Below are positions 1 through 6,200 of a stretch of DNA of 6,737 nucleotides, one piece after another. The stretch comes from Candidatus Rokuibacteriota bacterium. Its GTDB lineage: Bacteria > Methylomirabilota > Methylomirabilia > Rokubacteriales > CSP1-6. Where the stretch lies: the NCBI GenBank assembly GCA_003220195.1, contig QHRT01000192.1, positions 1 to 6,737 of the forward strand, written 5' to 3'. The translations under genes and the position numbers were made by a program. A model generated the notes under the pieces. That model saw nothing but the letters and a program-made list of their open reading frames with translations. It did no database searches and was not told where the DNA came from. Each line of letters opens with the position of its first letter. Position 1 is the first letter of the stretch.

Positions 1-210
1 CTGATCCTGCTCCTCGATCGTCATCGTGCCGTTGAGCGCAAGGCGGATGGGGCCGACCTGGACCTTGAACGTTCCCCTGTAGTTCGTCGCATCGACCGCC
101 TCGACCGTCTCGGCACCGGGAACGCAGCGCGCGACCTTCGGCACGTCCATCAAGAAATCCCAGAGAAGCTCGCGTTCGACCGGGATGACGCACTCCTGCG
201 AGAACGTCAT
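1..210 (-). CDS. CoxG-like SRPBCC protein (carbon monoxide dehydrogenase subunit G family), 3'-truncated by window edge
   Basis: Only the first 70 residues are present, because the gene runs off the left edge of the window. The protein opens MTFSQECVIP and continues with WDFLMDVPKVARCVPGAE (residues 17-34) and the strand GPIRLALNGTMTI (53-65). This pattern is typical of CoxG/SRPBCC helix-grip proteins that accompany molybdenum hydroxylases of the CO dehydrogenase type; complete members are usually about 150-210 residues. CoxG proteins are linked in the literature to membrane recruitment of the hydroxylase and its connection to the respiratory quinone pool. That role is carried over here by family and by position. 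The ATG at 208-210 overlaps, as ATGA, the stop codon of the out-of-frame tail of the upstream FAD subunit gene, so it is the last visible gene of the hydroxylase operon and probably translationally coupled. Family assignment is good; the partner and role are inferred. Confidence 0.85.
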   Translation of the reverse strand, partial: MTFSQECVIPVERELLWDFLMDVPKVARCVPGAETVEAVDATNYRGTFKVQVGPIRLALNGTMTIEEQDQ

Positions 211-362
211 CGAGCGCTCCGCGCCGCCTCCCACGCCCGGGCGAGCGCGCGCGCGACCATCACCGCCGCCATCTCGCGCTTGTACGCTGCGGATCCGCGA
301 TGATCGCTCAGCGGATCGACCTTCGTCTTCGCCGCGTCGCCGGCGGCGCGAAGGAGCTCGTC
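207..362 (-). pseudogene. Out-of-frame C-terminal tail of the FAD-binding subunit
   Basis: On the minus strand, in a frame different from 308-1042, 51 codons from about 362 down to the TGA at 207-209 encode a recognisable end of the CoxM C-terminal domain. It begins DELLRAAGDAA, includes the family motif VDPLSDHRGSAAYKREM, and ends in an amphipathic helix MVARALARAWEAARSAR. It has no start codon or ribosome-binding site of its own and is clearly the displaced end of the upstream gene. Its stop overlaps the CoxG-like start as ATGA, matching the 4-base overlaps at the other junctions of this operon. By contrast, the in-frame stop at 308 would leave a gap of about 97 bases. Adding one base or removing one CG dinucleotide in the short CG run at 361-368 would restore a single reading frame. 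Confidence 0.8.
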
Positions 363-1042
363 GCGCGAATCGGCGTCACGCCGACGGAGCCGAGCCCGAT
401 GCGCGCCTCCCGGCAGCGTTCGCCGTCCGCCTCGAGCGTGACGATCGCCGCGACGGCCACCGTCGCGTAGTCGTCGGCCGTGCGCGGAAGGAATTTCAGG
501 AAGCTGGCGCCGCTTCGCGCGGGAAGCACGGGAACGGTGACGCCGGTCACGACCTCTCCCGGCCCGAGTGCGGTCTCGTAGTAGTCGCGGAAGAATTCAC
601 CGATCGGGATCTCCCGCCGGCCGCCGGCGCCGCGCGTCTCCACCGTGGCGCCGAGCGCGATCAGCGTGACCGGCGGATCCTGGTTCGGATCGGCGTGCGC
701 GAGCGCGCCGCCAACCGTCGCCATGTTGCGAATGCGGACGCTCGCCACGCGCCGGAACGTATCGGCGAGCACCGGCACCCGCCCGGTGAGCACCGCCGAT
801 GTCTCGGCGGCTCGATGCGTGACGAGCGCGCCGATACGCACCGAGCCATTCGCCGATTCGATCCGGTCGAGTCCGGCGACGTCACGCAGGCTCACGAGGC
901 ACGTCGGGCGCACCAGGTGCTGGCGCATCATGGTCACGAGCGCGGTGCCGCCGGCGATCACCTTCGCGTCCTCGCCGTACTCGCTGACGATCGCGAGCGC
1001 CTCCTCGAGCGTCCGCGGGGCGCGATACTCGAAGGCGTTCAT
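308..1042 (-). CDS. FAD-binding subunit of a molybdenum hydroxylase (CoxM/xanthine dehydrogenase medium-subunit type), frameshifted near its 3' end
   Basis: This is the flavin subunit that takes electrons from the 2Fe-2S subunit and passes them to an external acceptor. The open frame encodes 244 residues, starting MNAFEYRAPRTLEEAL. The two FAD-binding motifs are visible: VIAGGTALV (residues 28-36) and TVGGALAHADP (109-119). The C-terminal flavoprotein domain begins around FLKFLPRTADDYATVAVAA (181-199) and contains ARIGLGSVGVTPIRA (213-227). After residue 227 the frame degenerates into an arginine-rich run and stops at 308. The expected end of the domain continues in another minus-strand frame down to 207, so the gene carries a frameshift at about 360-364. 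Joined, the protein would be about 278 residues, close to the 280-290 usual for CoxM. The start ATG overlaps the stop of the 2Fe-2S gene as ATGA. The frameshift may be a real mutation or a sequencing or assembly error. Confidence 0.88.
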   Translation of the reverse strand: MNAFEYRAPRTLEEALAIVSEYGEDAKVIAGGTALVTMMRQHLVRPTCLVSLRDVAGLDRIESANGSVRIGALVTHRAAETSAVLTGRVPVLADTFRRVASVRIRNMATVGGALAHADPNQDPPVTLIALGATVETRGAGGRREIPIGEFFRDYYETALGPGEVVTGVTVPVLPARSGASFLKFLPRTADDYATVAVAAIVTLEADGERCREARIGLGSVGVTPIRATSSFAPPATRRRRRSIR

Positions 1043-1509
1043 GCCCGGCTCCGCTCGGCCGCGGCGCGGACCGATTCGAGGATCTTGTAGTAGCCGGTGC
1101 ACCGGCACAGGTTGCCGAGCATCCACTCGCGGATCTCCGCATCGCCGGGATGCGGAGTTTCGTCGAGCAGCGCCTTCGCCGCCACGACCTGGCCCGGCGT
1201 GCAGATGCCGCACTGGAAGCCGCCGAAGTCCATGAACGCCTGCTGGACGGGATGGAGGCGCTCGTCCTCGGCGAGCCCTTCGACCGTGGTGACGTCGCGC
1301 CCGTCGGCGAAGACGGCGAGCGCGATGCACGAGCTGACCATCTTGCCGTCCAGGAGCACGGTGCAGGCGCCGCAGACGCCGACGCCGCAGCCTTCCTTCG
1401 AGCCGGTGAGCCCGAGATCGTAGCGCAGGCAATCGAGCAAGGTGCGATACGTCGGCACTTCGACCTCGCGCGATTCGCCGTTGACGGTGAGGCGGATCAT
1501 CCGGTTCAC
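1039..1509 (-). CDS. 2Fe-2S iron-sulfur subunit of a molybdenum hydroxylase (CoxS type)
   Basis: This small electron-transfer subunit, 156 residues, carries two [2Fe-2S] clusters between the molybdenum site and FAD. The N-terminal plant-type ferredoxin domain (about residues 1-78) has cysteines C41, C46, C49 and C61 in the pattern CGVGVCGACTVLLDG. The C-terminal four-helix domain has C100 and C103 in FQCGICTPGQ and C135 and C137 in GNLCRCTGYYKI. All eight ligands are present and the length is normal for the family (about 150-170). The start chosen is the GTG at 1507-1509, which overlaps the stop of the large-subunit gene as GTGA and has AAGGAG about 8 bases upstream inside that gene. The ATG three codons later (1498-1500) is possible but too far from this site. 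The 3' end overlaps the FAD-subunit ATG by four bases. Confidence 0.96.
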   Translation of the reverse strand: MNRMIRLTVNGESREVEVPTYRTLLDCLRYDLGLTGSKEGCGVGVCGACTVLLDGKMVSSCIALAVFADGRDVTTVEGLAEDERLHPVQQAFMDFGGFQCGICTPGQVVAAKALLDETPHPGDAEIREWMLGNLCRCTGYYKILESVRAAAERSRA

Positions 1510-3695
1510 GATCGCTGCTCCTTCTGCCGGAGTGCCCCGAACACCTTCTCAGCGGTGATCGGCAGGTCGACGATGCGCACGCCGCACGCGTCGGCGACTG
1601 CGTTGGCGATGGCCGGCGCGACCGGACTGATGCTGCTCTCGCCGATGGCCTTGGCGTTGAACGGGCCTGGCCCCACGGGATCTTCGACGATCACGGTGGT
1701 CAGCGGCGGGATGTCCTGCATCGTTGGCAATTTGAAATCGCCGAGGCTCAGCGTGCTGATGCGGCCGTCCTCGGTGCCGAGCTCCTCCATCAGCGCGTAG
1801 CCGAGGCCCTGGATCAGCCCGCCTTCGATCTGCCCTTGATGTCCGATCGGGTTGATGATCGTTCCCGCGTCGTGCGCGGTGGTGAACCGGCGTACCGTCA
1901 CCTGGCCGGTCGTCGGATCGACGGCGACTTCCGCGACCTGTGCGGTGAACGAGGTGACCGCCGCGTGCGACTTCGCGTCGTAGAAATGCGTCGCCTCGAG
2001 CTTGCGACCGTCCGCGGCGGCGGCTTGCGCGATCGCGGCGAGCGACGCCTCCGGAACACCGAGCTTCGCCGCTTCCGCGCGAATCAATTCTTTCAATTTT
2101 TCGGCCGCGTGATACGCGGCGCGCCCGCCCGTGTGCGTGACGCGGCTGCCGCCGACGCCGGAGTCGGTCGCGAACGCGTCGGTCGTGGCGAGCTCGACGT
2201 CGACCTCGTCGATCGAGAGCCCGAGGACCTCGGCCACGACCTGACGAAGCACCAGGTGCGCGCCGGTGCCGGTGTCCGGGAGCGCGATGACGAGCGTGAC
2301 CGTTCCCTTCGTCTCCAGACGCACCTGCGCGTTCGTGAAGCCGACGCCGATGTGACGGTGACCCATCGCCAGGCCACGGCCGATCCACGGTCCCGGCTTG
2401 GGCTCGGACCACCGGCTCGCGCGGAGCGCGGCGTCGAGCGTTTCCGCCGCGCGCACGTGCTCGAGATGATGACCGTTCGGAAGCACGTCACCGTCGCGAA
2501 GCAGGTTCTTCCGCCGGAACTCGACCGGATCGAGCGAGAGCTCGTTCGCGACCATGTCCATGTGCGATTCCTCGGCGAAAACCATCTGGGGCTCGCCGGG
2601 AGACCGCGCGTGGCCGCACGGGATCGCGTTGGTGTAGACGCAGAGCGATTCGATCGACAGATTCGGGATCCGGTAGACCCCCGCGCCCATGCTCGCGCCG
2701 CCGAGGTTGACGCTCGGCGCCGGCTTGAACGCCGCGTAGGCGCCGCTGTTGTAGAGGGCTCGCACGCGACGCGCGACGATGCGGCCGTCCCGCGTCACGC
2801 CGGTCGCGAGCGTGATCACGCCGGGATGGCGCGGGTTGCCGGCCTGGAGCTCCTCAGCGTAGCGCATCGTCATCTTGACCGGCCGTCCGGTCACGCGCGC
2901 CAGGTGATACGCGAGCGGAAGATCCATCAGCGAGCCCTTACCGCCGAAGTCGCCGCCGATGGGCGTGAGGTTCACGCGGATCTTCTCTTGGGGCAGCCGG
3001 AGCGCGTGGGAGAGCAACTCCTTGAGTCGGAACGGCATCTTGTTCGACGCCCACACCTGGACGCGCCCGTCGGCATCCATCGCCACCACGCCGGCGTGAG
3101 GCTCGAGATACCCGTGGTGAGCCAGCTGCGTCCGGAACGTGTGCTCGAAGACGAGATCGGCTTCCGCGAATCCCTTCTCGACGTCTCCGAGGCGGAACCG
3201 GAGCACGGACTGCACGTTCGGATGAGGCCGCTCGGCCGGAGCGCCTTCATACGCGCCGGGATCGGTGTGCACGAGCGGAGCGCCCGGCTCGATCGCGGCG
3301 ACGGGATCGAAGACCGCGGGCCAATCTTCATACTCGACGTCGATCATCGCGAGCGCTTCTTCCGCGAGATCGGGATCGATCGCCGCGACGACCGCCACTT
3401 TCTCGCCGATGAATCGCACGCGGTCACGGGCCAGGAGCGGCATGTCGAACATACGTCGTCCCACCAGCACGTCGGGAAGATCGCGCGCGGTGAGCACTGC
3501 GAGAACGCCGGGACACGCCTTCGCCTTCGACGTGTCGATCCGGACGATGCGCGCGTGGGGCAGCGGACTCCGGAGCGTCTTGCCCCAGACGAGCCCGGGC
3601 AGCGTGATGTCGGCAGAATATCGCGCCCGCCCGCTGACCTTGTCGACGCCGTCAACCCTGCCGATCGTGTGCCCAACGACGCGATGTGCCGCCAT
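1506..3695 (-). CDS. Molybdopterin-binding catalytic subunit of a xanthine dehydrogenase-family hydroxylase (CoxL-like, not a canonical CO dehydrogenase)
   Basis: This 729-residue catalytic subunit should bind molybdopterin cytosine dinucleotide and hydroxylate or dehydrogenate an organic substrate using water. The N-terminal a/b hammerhead domain spans about residues 15-130 (GRVDGVDKVSGRARYSADI; RFIGEKVAVVAA at 94-105). The molybdopterin-binding domain follows, with IGGDFGGKG (246-254), the substrate loop GHARSPGEPQ (361-370, conserved Arg364), GVGGSRVTHTGGRA (513-526), and HDAGTIINPIGHQGQIEGG (608-626). The probable catalytic glutamate is E686 in KAIGESSISP. The loop lacks the AYRCSFR signature of form I CoxL: Ser365 aligns with the copper-binding cysteine. 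It also differs from the AYRGAGR loop of form II. The length is at the short end for CoxL (about 730-810). The ATG at 3693-3695 has AGGAG five bases upstream. It is first in an L-S-M-G gene order. The family is certain; the substrate is unknown. Confidence 0.95.
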   Translation of the reverse strand: MAAHRVVGHTIGRVDGVDKVSGRARYSADITLPGLVWGKTLRSPLPHARIVRIDTSKAKACPGVLAVLTARDLPDVLVGRRMFDMPLLARDRVRFIGEKVAVVAAIDPDLAEEALAMIDVEYEDWPAVFDPVAAIEPGAPLVHTDPGAYEGAPAERPHPNVQSVLRFRLGDVEKGFAEADLVFEHTFRTQLAHHGYLEPHAGVVAMDADGRVQVWASNKMPFRLKELLSHALRLPQEKIRVNLTPIGGDFGGKGSLMDLPLAYHLARVTGRPVKMTMRYAEELQAGNPRHPGVITLATGVTRDGRIVARRVRALYNSGAYAAFKPAPSVNLGGASMGAGVYRIPNLSIESLCVYTNAIPCGHARSPGEPQMVFAEESHMDMVANELSLDPVEFRRKNLLRDGDVLPNGHHLEHVRAAETLDAALRASRWSEPKPGPWIGRGLAMGHRHIGVGFTNAQVRLETKGTVTLVIALPDTGTGAHLVLRQVVAEVLGLSIDEVDVELATTDAFATDSGVGGSRVTHTGGRAAYHAAEKLKELIRAEAAKLGVPEASLAAIAQAAAADGRKLEATHFYDAKSHAAVTSFTAQVAEVAVDPTTGQVTVRRFTTAHDAGTIINPIGHQGQIEGGLIQGLGYALMEELGTEDGRISTLSLGDFKLPTMQDIPPLTTVIVEDPVGPGPFNAKAIGESSISPVAPAIANAVADACGVRIVDLPITAEKVFGALRQKEQRS

Positions 3696-3735
3696 ACAAG
3701 CTCCTGTCTGATGCGCGAGCTCCTGGGGAACATTG

Positions 3736-3761
3736 GGCGGGGGCCTCGACAGGCCCCCGCC
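3736..3761 (-). terminator. Perfect GC-rich hairpin after the NIPSNAP gene (terminator-like, no T-run)
   Basis: An 11-bp perfect stem (GGCGGGGGCCT with AGGCCCCCGCC) closes a four-base loop. It starts about 7 bases after the TAA of the NIPSNAP gene. On the minus strand the stem is followed by CAATGTTCCCC, with no uridine tract, so it may be an incomplete terminator, a pause or processing element, or a 3'-end stabiliser. Only about 40 bases separate it from the large-subunit ATG and no convincing promoter fits there. Some read-through into the hydroxylase genes is therefore likely. Confidence 0.55.
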
Positions 3762-3768
3762 GATTGAC

Positions 3769-4395
3769 TTACTGAAGCGGCGAGAACGACGCGGGGATCA
3801 GCAGCTTGTTCTCCTGCCGGATCGGTCGCACGCCGGACTGCGGTGGCCACTGCCCGCCCTTGCGCGATTCCTCGCGGATGCGGGTGCGCTCGTTCGAATC
3901 CTTGTAGGGCCAGATGTGGACGAACTTGTTCAGCCCACCGAGCTCGCTCGTCATGCAGGCGGCGAGCGGCGACAGCTTCTCGCGGATCGGCACCGCCTTC
4001 GCCCACGCCTCCAGTACCTTGGGCAGGTCGCCGGGCGAATACGTGTAGACCCGCATCTCGTAGAAGTTGCCGGTGCCGAAGTTCCGGCTGCCGAGCGGCT
4101 GCATGAACGGCGCGGGGATCATGATGTCGGCCTGCTGCTCCACGATCAGGTCCCGGCCGCCGGGGAGCGCGTTCATCTCCGCGTCCTTCGCCATCGCGTC
4201 CCGGACCTCGGTGCGGTGCTTCAGATCGTTGTACGGCCAGACGTGGATGACCTGGTTCAGCGGGCCGAAGTCGGTGTGCCAGAAGGCGCCGAGCTTCGAG
4301 TGCTTCTCCCGAAGCGGCTTCCGCTTGGTGAAGCGCTCTTCGAATTCGGCGACGGCGCCCGTGCGCAGCGTGTAGGTGCGAACTTCGTAGATCAT
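3769..4395 (-). CDS. NIPSNAP family protein with two tandem domains
   Basis: This 208-residue protein consists of two copies of the NIPSNAP fold, a ferredoxin-like dimeric alpha/beta-barrel domain. Repeat 1 (about residues 1-96) contains YEVRTYTLRTG, KRKPLREK and GPLNQVIHVWPYNDLKHRTEVRD. Repeat 2 (about 111-203) contains YEMRVYTYSPG, KAVPIREK and GGLNKFVHIWPYKDSNERTRIRE. Each half ends in a strand with IP(A)xF. The matched spacing shows an internal duplication, so one polypeptide may form a pseudo-dimer. The biochemical function of bacterial NIPSNAP proteins is poorly known; they often sit in catabolic gene clusters. There is no signal peptide or membrane segment, so it is probably cytoplasmic. 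AAGGAGG lies about 7 bases before the ATG at 4393-4395. A candidate promoter lies just upstream and a strong hairpin just downstream. The family call is firm and the function is unassigned. Confidence 0.93.
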   Translation of the reverse strand: MIYEVRTYTLRTGAVAEFEERFTKRKPLREKHSKLGAFWHTDFGPLNQVIHVWPYNDLKHRTEVRDAMAKDAEMNALPGGRDLIVEQQADIMIPAPFMQPLGSRNFGTGNFYEMRVYTYSPGDLPKVLEAWAKAVPIREKLSPLAACMTSELGGLNKFVHIWPYKDSNERTRIREESRKGGQWPPQSGVRPIRQENKLLIPASFSPLQ

Positions 4396-4424
4396 GAACG
4401 CCTCCTTGAGCTAGGGGTATCCGC

Positions 4425-4453
4425 TTCGTACTCGCGAATCGTCATCGGGTCAA
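4425..4453 (-). promoter_or_regulatory. Candidate sigma-70-like promoter upstream of the NIPSNAP gene
   Basis: On the minus strand, TTGACC (4453-4448) and TACGAA (4430-4425) are separated by exactly 17 bases, in the 62-base gap between the MetE-like and NIPSNAP genes. The predicted transcript start near 4418 would give a short leader of about 20-25 bases carrying the AAGGAGG site. The -35 matches the consensus at five of six positions; the -10 is weak. It could allow the NIPSNAP and hydroxylase genes to be expressed apart from the two upstream genes. This is prediction from pattern only. Confidence 0.35.
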
Positions 4454-4457
4454 GCCG

Positions 4458-5627
4458 TCACGCGCGACCCCAGAGCTCGGTCGTCGCGAGGCGCGCGCCT
4501 TCGACCAGCGCCCTGAACTTGGCCCAGACGACGCTCGGGTGAATCTCCTCCGATCCGGCGAACGTCGCGAATCCGCAATCCGCGCCGGCGATGACGTTCT
4601 CGCGGCCCACGATCCCGGCGAACTTCTGGATGCGCTCGGCCACCAGCTCGGGATGCTCGACGAGCACGGTCGAGTGCGAGATGACGCCCGGGATCAGCAC
4701 GGCGCCCTCCGGCACCTTCACGGTCTCCCACACGCGCCACTCGTGCTCGTGCCGCGGATTGGCCGCCTCGAACGAATACGACCCGGCGCGGATCTTCAGC
4801 ATGACGTCGACGAAGTGCTTGAGCTCGAGATCGTGGACCCGCGGGCCGATGTTGATGCCGTAGCAGGTGTGCCAGCGGATCCGGTCGCGCGGGATGTCGC
4901 GGAGCGCGTGGTTCAGCGCCTCGACCCGGACCTCGGCCCACGTGCGGATCTGCGCGACGCTCAGCTCGGGATGCGAGACGTAGTGTGTCGCGATGTGCGG
5001 GTCGTCGATCTGCACCAGGATCCCGGCGTCGGTGATGGCCTTGTATTCCTCGCGCATCGCCTCCGCGATGGCGAAAAGGTAGTCCTCGTCGGTCTTGTAG
5101 TAGCGGTTCTTCTGCCAGTCCTCGACGCTCGTGGGCGAGATGGCCGGCAGGAACGCTTCTTCGACGCGCGCCCCGCGGAGCGCCGCCTTGAGATTGTCGA
5201 TGTCGGCCTGCACGTGCCGGGCGCCCTTGTAGGTGATCGGCCCGGTGCAGACCATGTGGAGCGCGCGGGCCGGGGGCGTCGGCATCGTCCGCCCGAACCA
5301 CTCGTAGAACTCCGGGAACTCGAGATGCTCGCGGGACCCGCCCCACGGGCTGGGCCGGGCGTCGCGATCGGGCTCGAATCCCGCGAGCCGGTCGTTGACG
5401 TAGGGAATGAACCCGGGCTTGCCCATCTCGCCGTCGTCGACGACGTCGATGCCGAGGTCCGCTTGCTTCTTCACGATCTCGCTGACCGCGCTGCGCACGC
5501 GGGCGGCGTACGCGGACTCGTCGGGGGGCCGGCCGGCGGATTTCGCCCGGATCATCTCCAGCACGTCCGGCGGCCGCGGCAAGCTGCCGACGTGCGTCGT
5601 CAGGATGCGATCGGTGCTCCGCTTCAT
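4458..5627 (-). CDS. MetE-like (cobalamin-independent methionine synthase C-terminal domain family) zinc methyl/alkyl-transferase
   Basis: The 389-residue protein corresponds to the catalytic barrel of cobalamin-independent methionine synthase without the N-terminal half (full MetE is about 750 residues). It begins with the family motif TTHVGSLPRP (residues 10-19). It also has VVDDGEMGKPGF (62-73), QIDDPH (206-211) and a zinc-site pattern: HTC with H253 and C255, a probable E287 in SFEAAN, and C351 in GADCGF. These match the His-x-Cys...Glu...Cys ligands of MetE, so the metal site seems intact. Stand-alone members include core-MetE methyltransferases and epoxyalkane:coenzyme M transferase; many are annotated as methionine synthases without proof. 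Its place between VOC and NIPSNAP genes beside a hydroxylase operon suggests thiol-dependent methyl or alkyl transfer in a catabolic pathway, which is inference. The ATG at 5625-5627 has only a weak GGAG about 10 bases upstream, and the VOC gene ends 24 bases before it. Confidence 0.92.
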   Translation of the reverse strand: MKRSTDRILTTHVGSLPRPPDVLEMIRAKSAGRPPDESAYAARVRSAVSEIVKKQADLGIDVVDDGEMGKPGFIPYVNDRLAGFEPDRDARPSPWGGSREHLEFPEFYEWFGRTMPTPPARALHMVCTGPITYKGARHVQADIDNLKAALRGARVEEAFLPAISPTSVEDWQKNRYYKTDEDYLFAIAEAMREEYKAITDAGILVQIDDPHIATHYVSHPELSVAQIRTWAEVRVEALNHALRDIPRDRIRWHTCYGINIGPRVHDLELKHFVDVMLKIRAGSYSFEAANPRHEHEWRVWETVKVPEGAVLIPGVISHSTVLVEHPELVAERIQKFAGIVGRENVIAGADCGFATFAGSEEIHPSVVWAKFRALVEGARLATTELWGRA

Positions 5628-5651
5628 GACATGACTCCGCGAGGAACGCGA

Positions 5652-6089
5652 TCAGGGCTCCGGCGACGATGCCGGGGTCAGCTGATCGAGCGGCATGCGC
5701 GCCTTGATCTGCTCGTCCCATCCGCGATGCCGCACGTCGAGCATGAGCCCGTCGGGGCCCTTGAACTTGCGATTGACCTTGCTGCTGCCGGGGCATTCGG
5801 CGCATCCGGCGTCCGCGAGCGTCCCCGCCATCTGCTCCAGGTCGTCGACGTAGAAGCCGATGTGGTGGATGCCCTTGACCGTCGACGGGCCCTCGCCGAG
5901 ATTCGGCGTGTCCTCGCCGCCGTACTTCAAGATCGCGAAGTAGATGTAGCCGTCACTGAGCCAGACGCCGTCCGCTCCGGTGTCCTTGGGCTCGCGGCGG
6001 AGCTCCGTGAGCCCGAACACGTCCTTGTAGAATTCCGCGGTCTTCGCCGGGTCCTCGGTCGACAGCGCGATGTGTTTGATCCGTGCCAT
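5652..6089 (-). CDS. VOC family (glyoxalase/bleomycin resistance/extradiol dioxygenase fold) protein
   Basis: The 145-residue protein has the two beta-alpha-beta-beta-beta modules of the vicinal oxygen chelate superfamily. Module 1 starts ARIKHIALSTEDPAKTAEFY (residues 2-21), followed by VFGLTEL and the strands GVWLSDGYIYFAIL. Module 2 starts GIHHIGFYVDDLEQMAGTL (73-91) and ends FKGPDGLMLDVRHRGWDE (109-126). Probable metal ligands are H6, H75 or H76, and D118, a two-histidine, one-carboxylate set. The second-strand position that carries Glu in glyoxalase I is hydrophobic here (around 51-54), so a glyoxalase I activity is unlikely. A lyase, transferase or dioxygenase is possible, but the substrate is not recognisable. 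It is the first gene of the leftward cluster. A strong AAGGAGG lies five bases before the ATG at 6087-6089. A Pro/Ser-rich C-terminal tail (about 137-145) follows the fold. Confidence 0.92.
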   Translation of the reverse strand: MARIKHIALSTEDPAKTAEFYKDVFGLTELRREPKDTGADGVWLSDGYIYFAILKYGGEDTPNLGEGPSTVKGIHHIGFYVDDLEQMAGTLADAGCAECPGSSKVNRKFKGPDGLMLDVRHRGWDEQIKARMPLDQLTPASSPEP

Positions 6090-6200
6090 GGGCTCCTCCT
6101 TGCGTGGATGCGTGGGCGGCTGGCCCCAGGGTCTGGCACGGGACGGGGTTCGTCAAGGCCCACGCTCCGGGGAGTCTGCGCGGGAGCCGGCGGTTGCGCT

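Noticed and set aside
185..1090. Plus-strand open frame of 301 codons opposite the FAD subunit
   Set aside because: It is low-complexity Arg/Ala/Pro-rich sequence, and the opposite strand carries both FAD-binding motifs.
1498..1500. ATG as the start of the 2Fe-2S subunit
   Set aside because: The GTG at 1507-1509 gives a better distance to AAGGAG and the same 4-base overlap as the other operon junctions.
1506..3695. Annotation as the CO dehydrogenase large subunit (coxL)
   Set aside because: The copper-binding cysteine loop AYRCSFR is absent and serine occupies the cysteine position, so only the superfamily can be claimed.
1836..3767. Long plus-strand open frame (643 codons) opposite the hydroxylase large subunit
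   Set aside because: Its translation is an Arg/Asp/Val/Glu-rich shadow without family motifs, while the minus strand encodes a full set of molybdopterin-binding motifs. It is a by-product of GC-rich codon use.
4458..5627. Annotation as full methionine synthase (metE)
   Set aside because: Only the C-terminal catalytic half is present and no methionine genes are nearby; the zinc site alone does not define the acceptor.
6135..6153. Sigma-54 promoter suggested by TGGCACGG in the divergent region
   Set aside because: The -24-like TGGCACG is there, but no TTGC-type -12 element follows at the required spacing.
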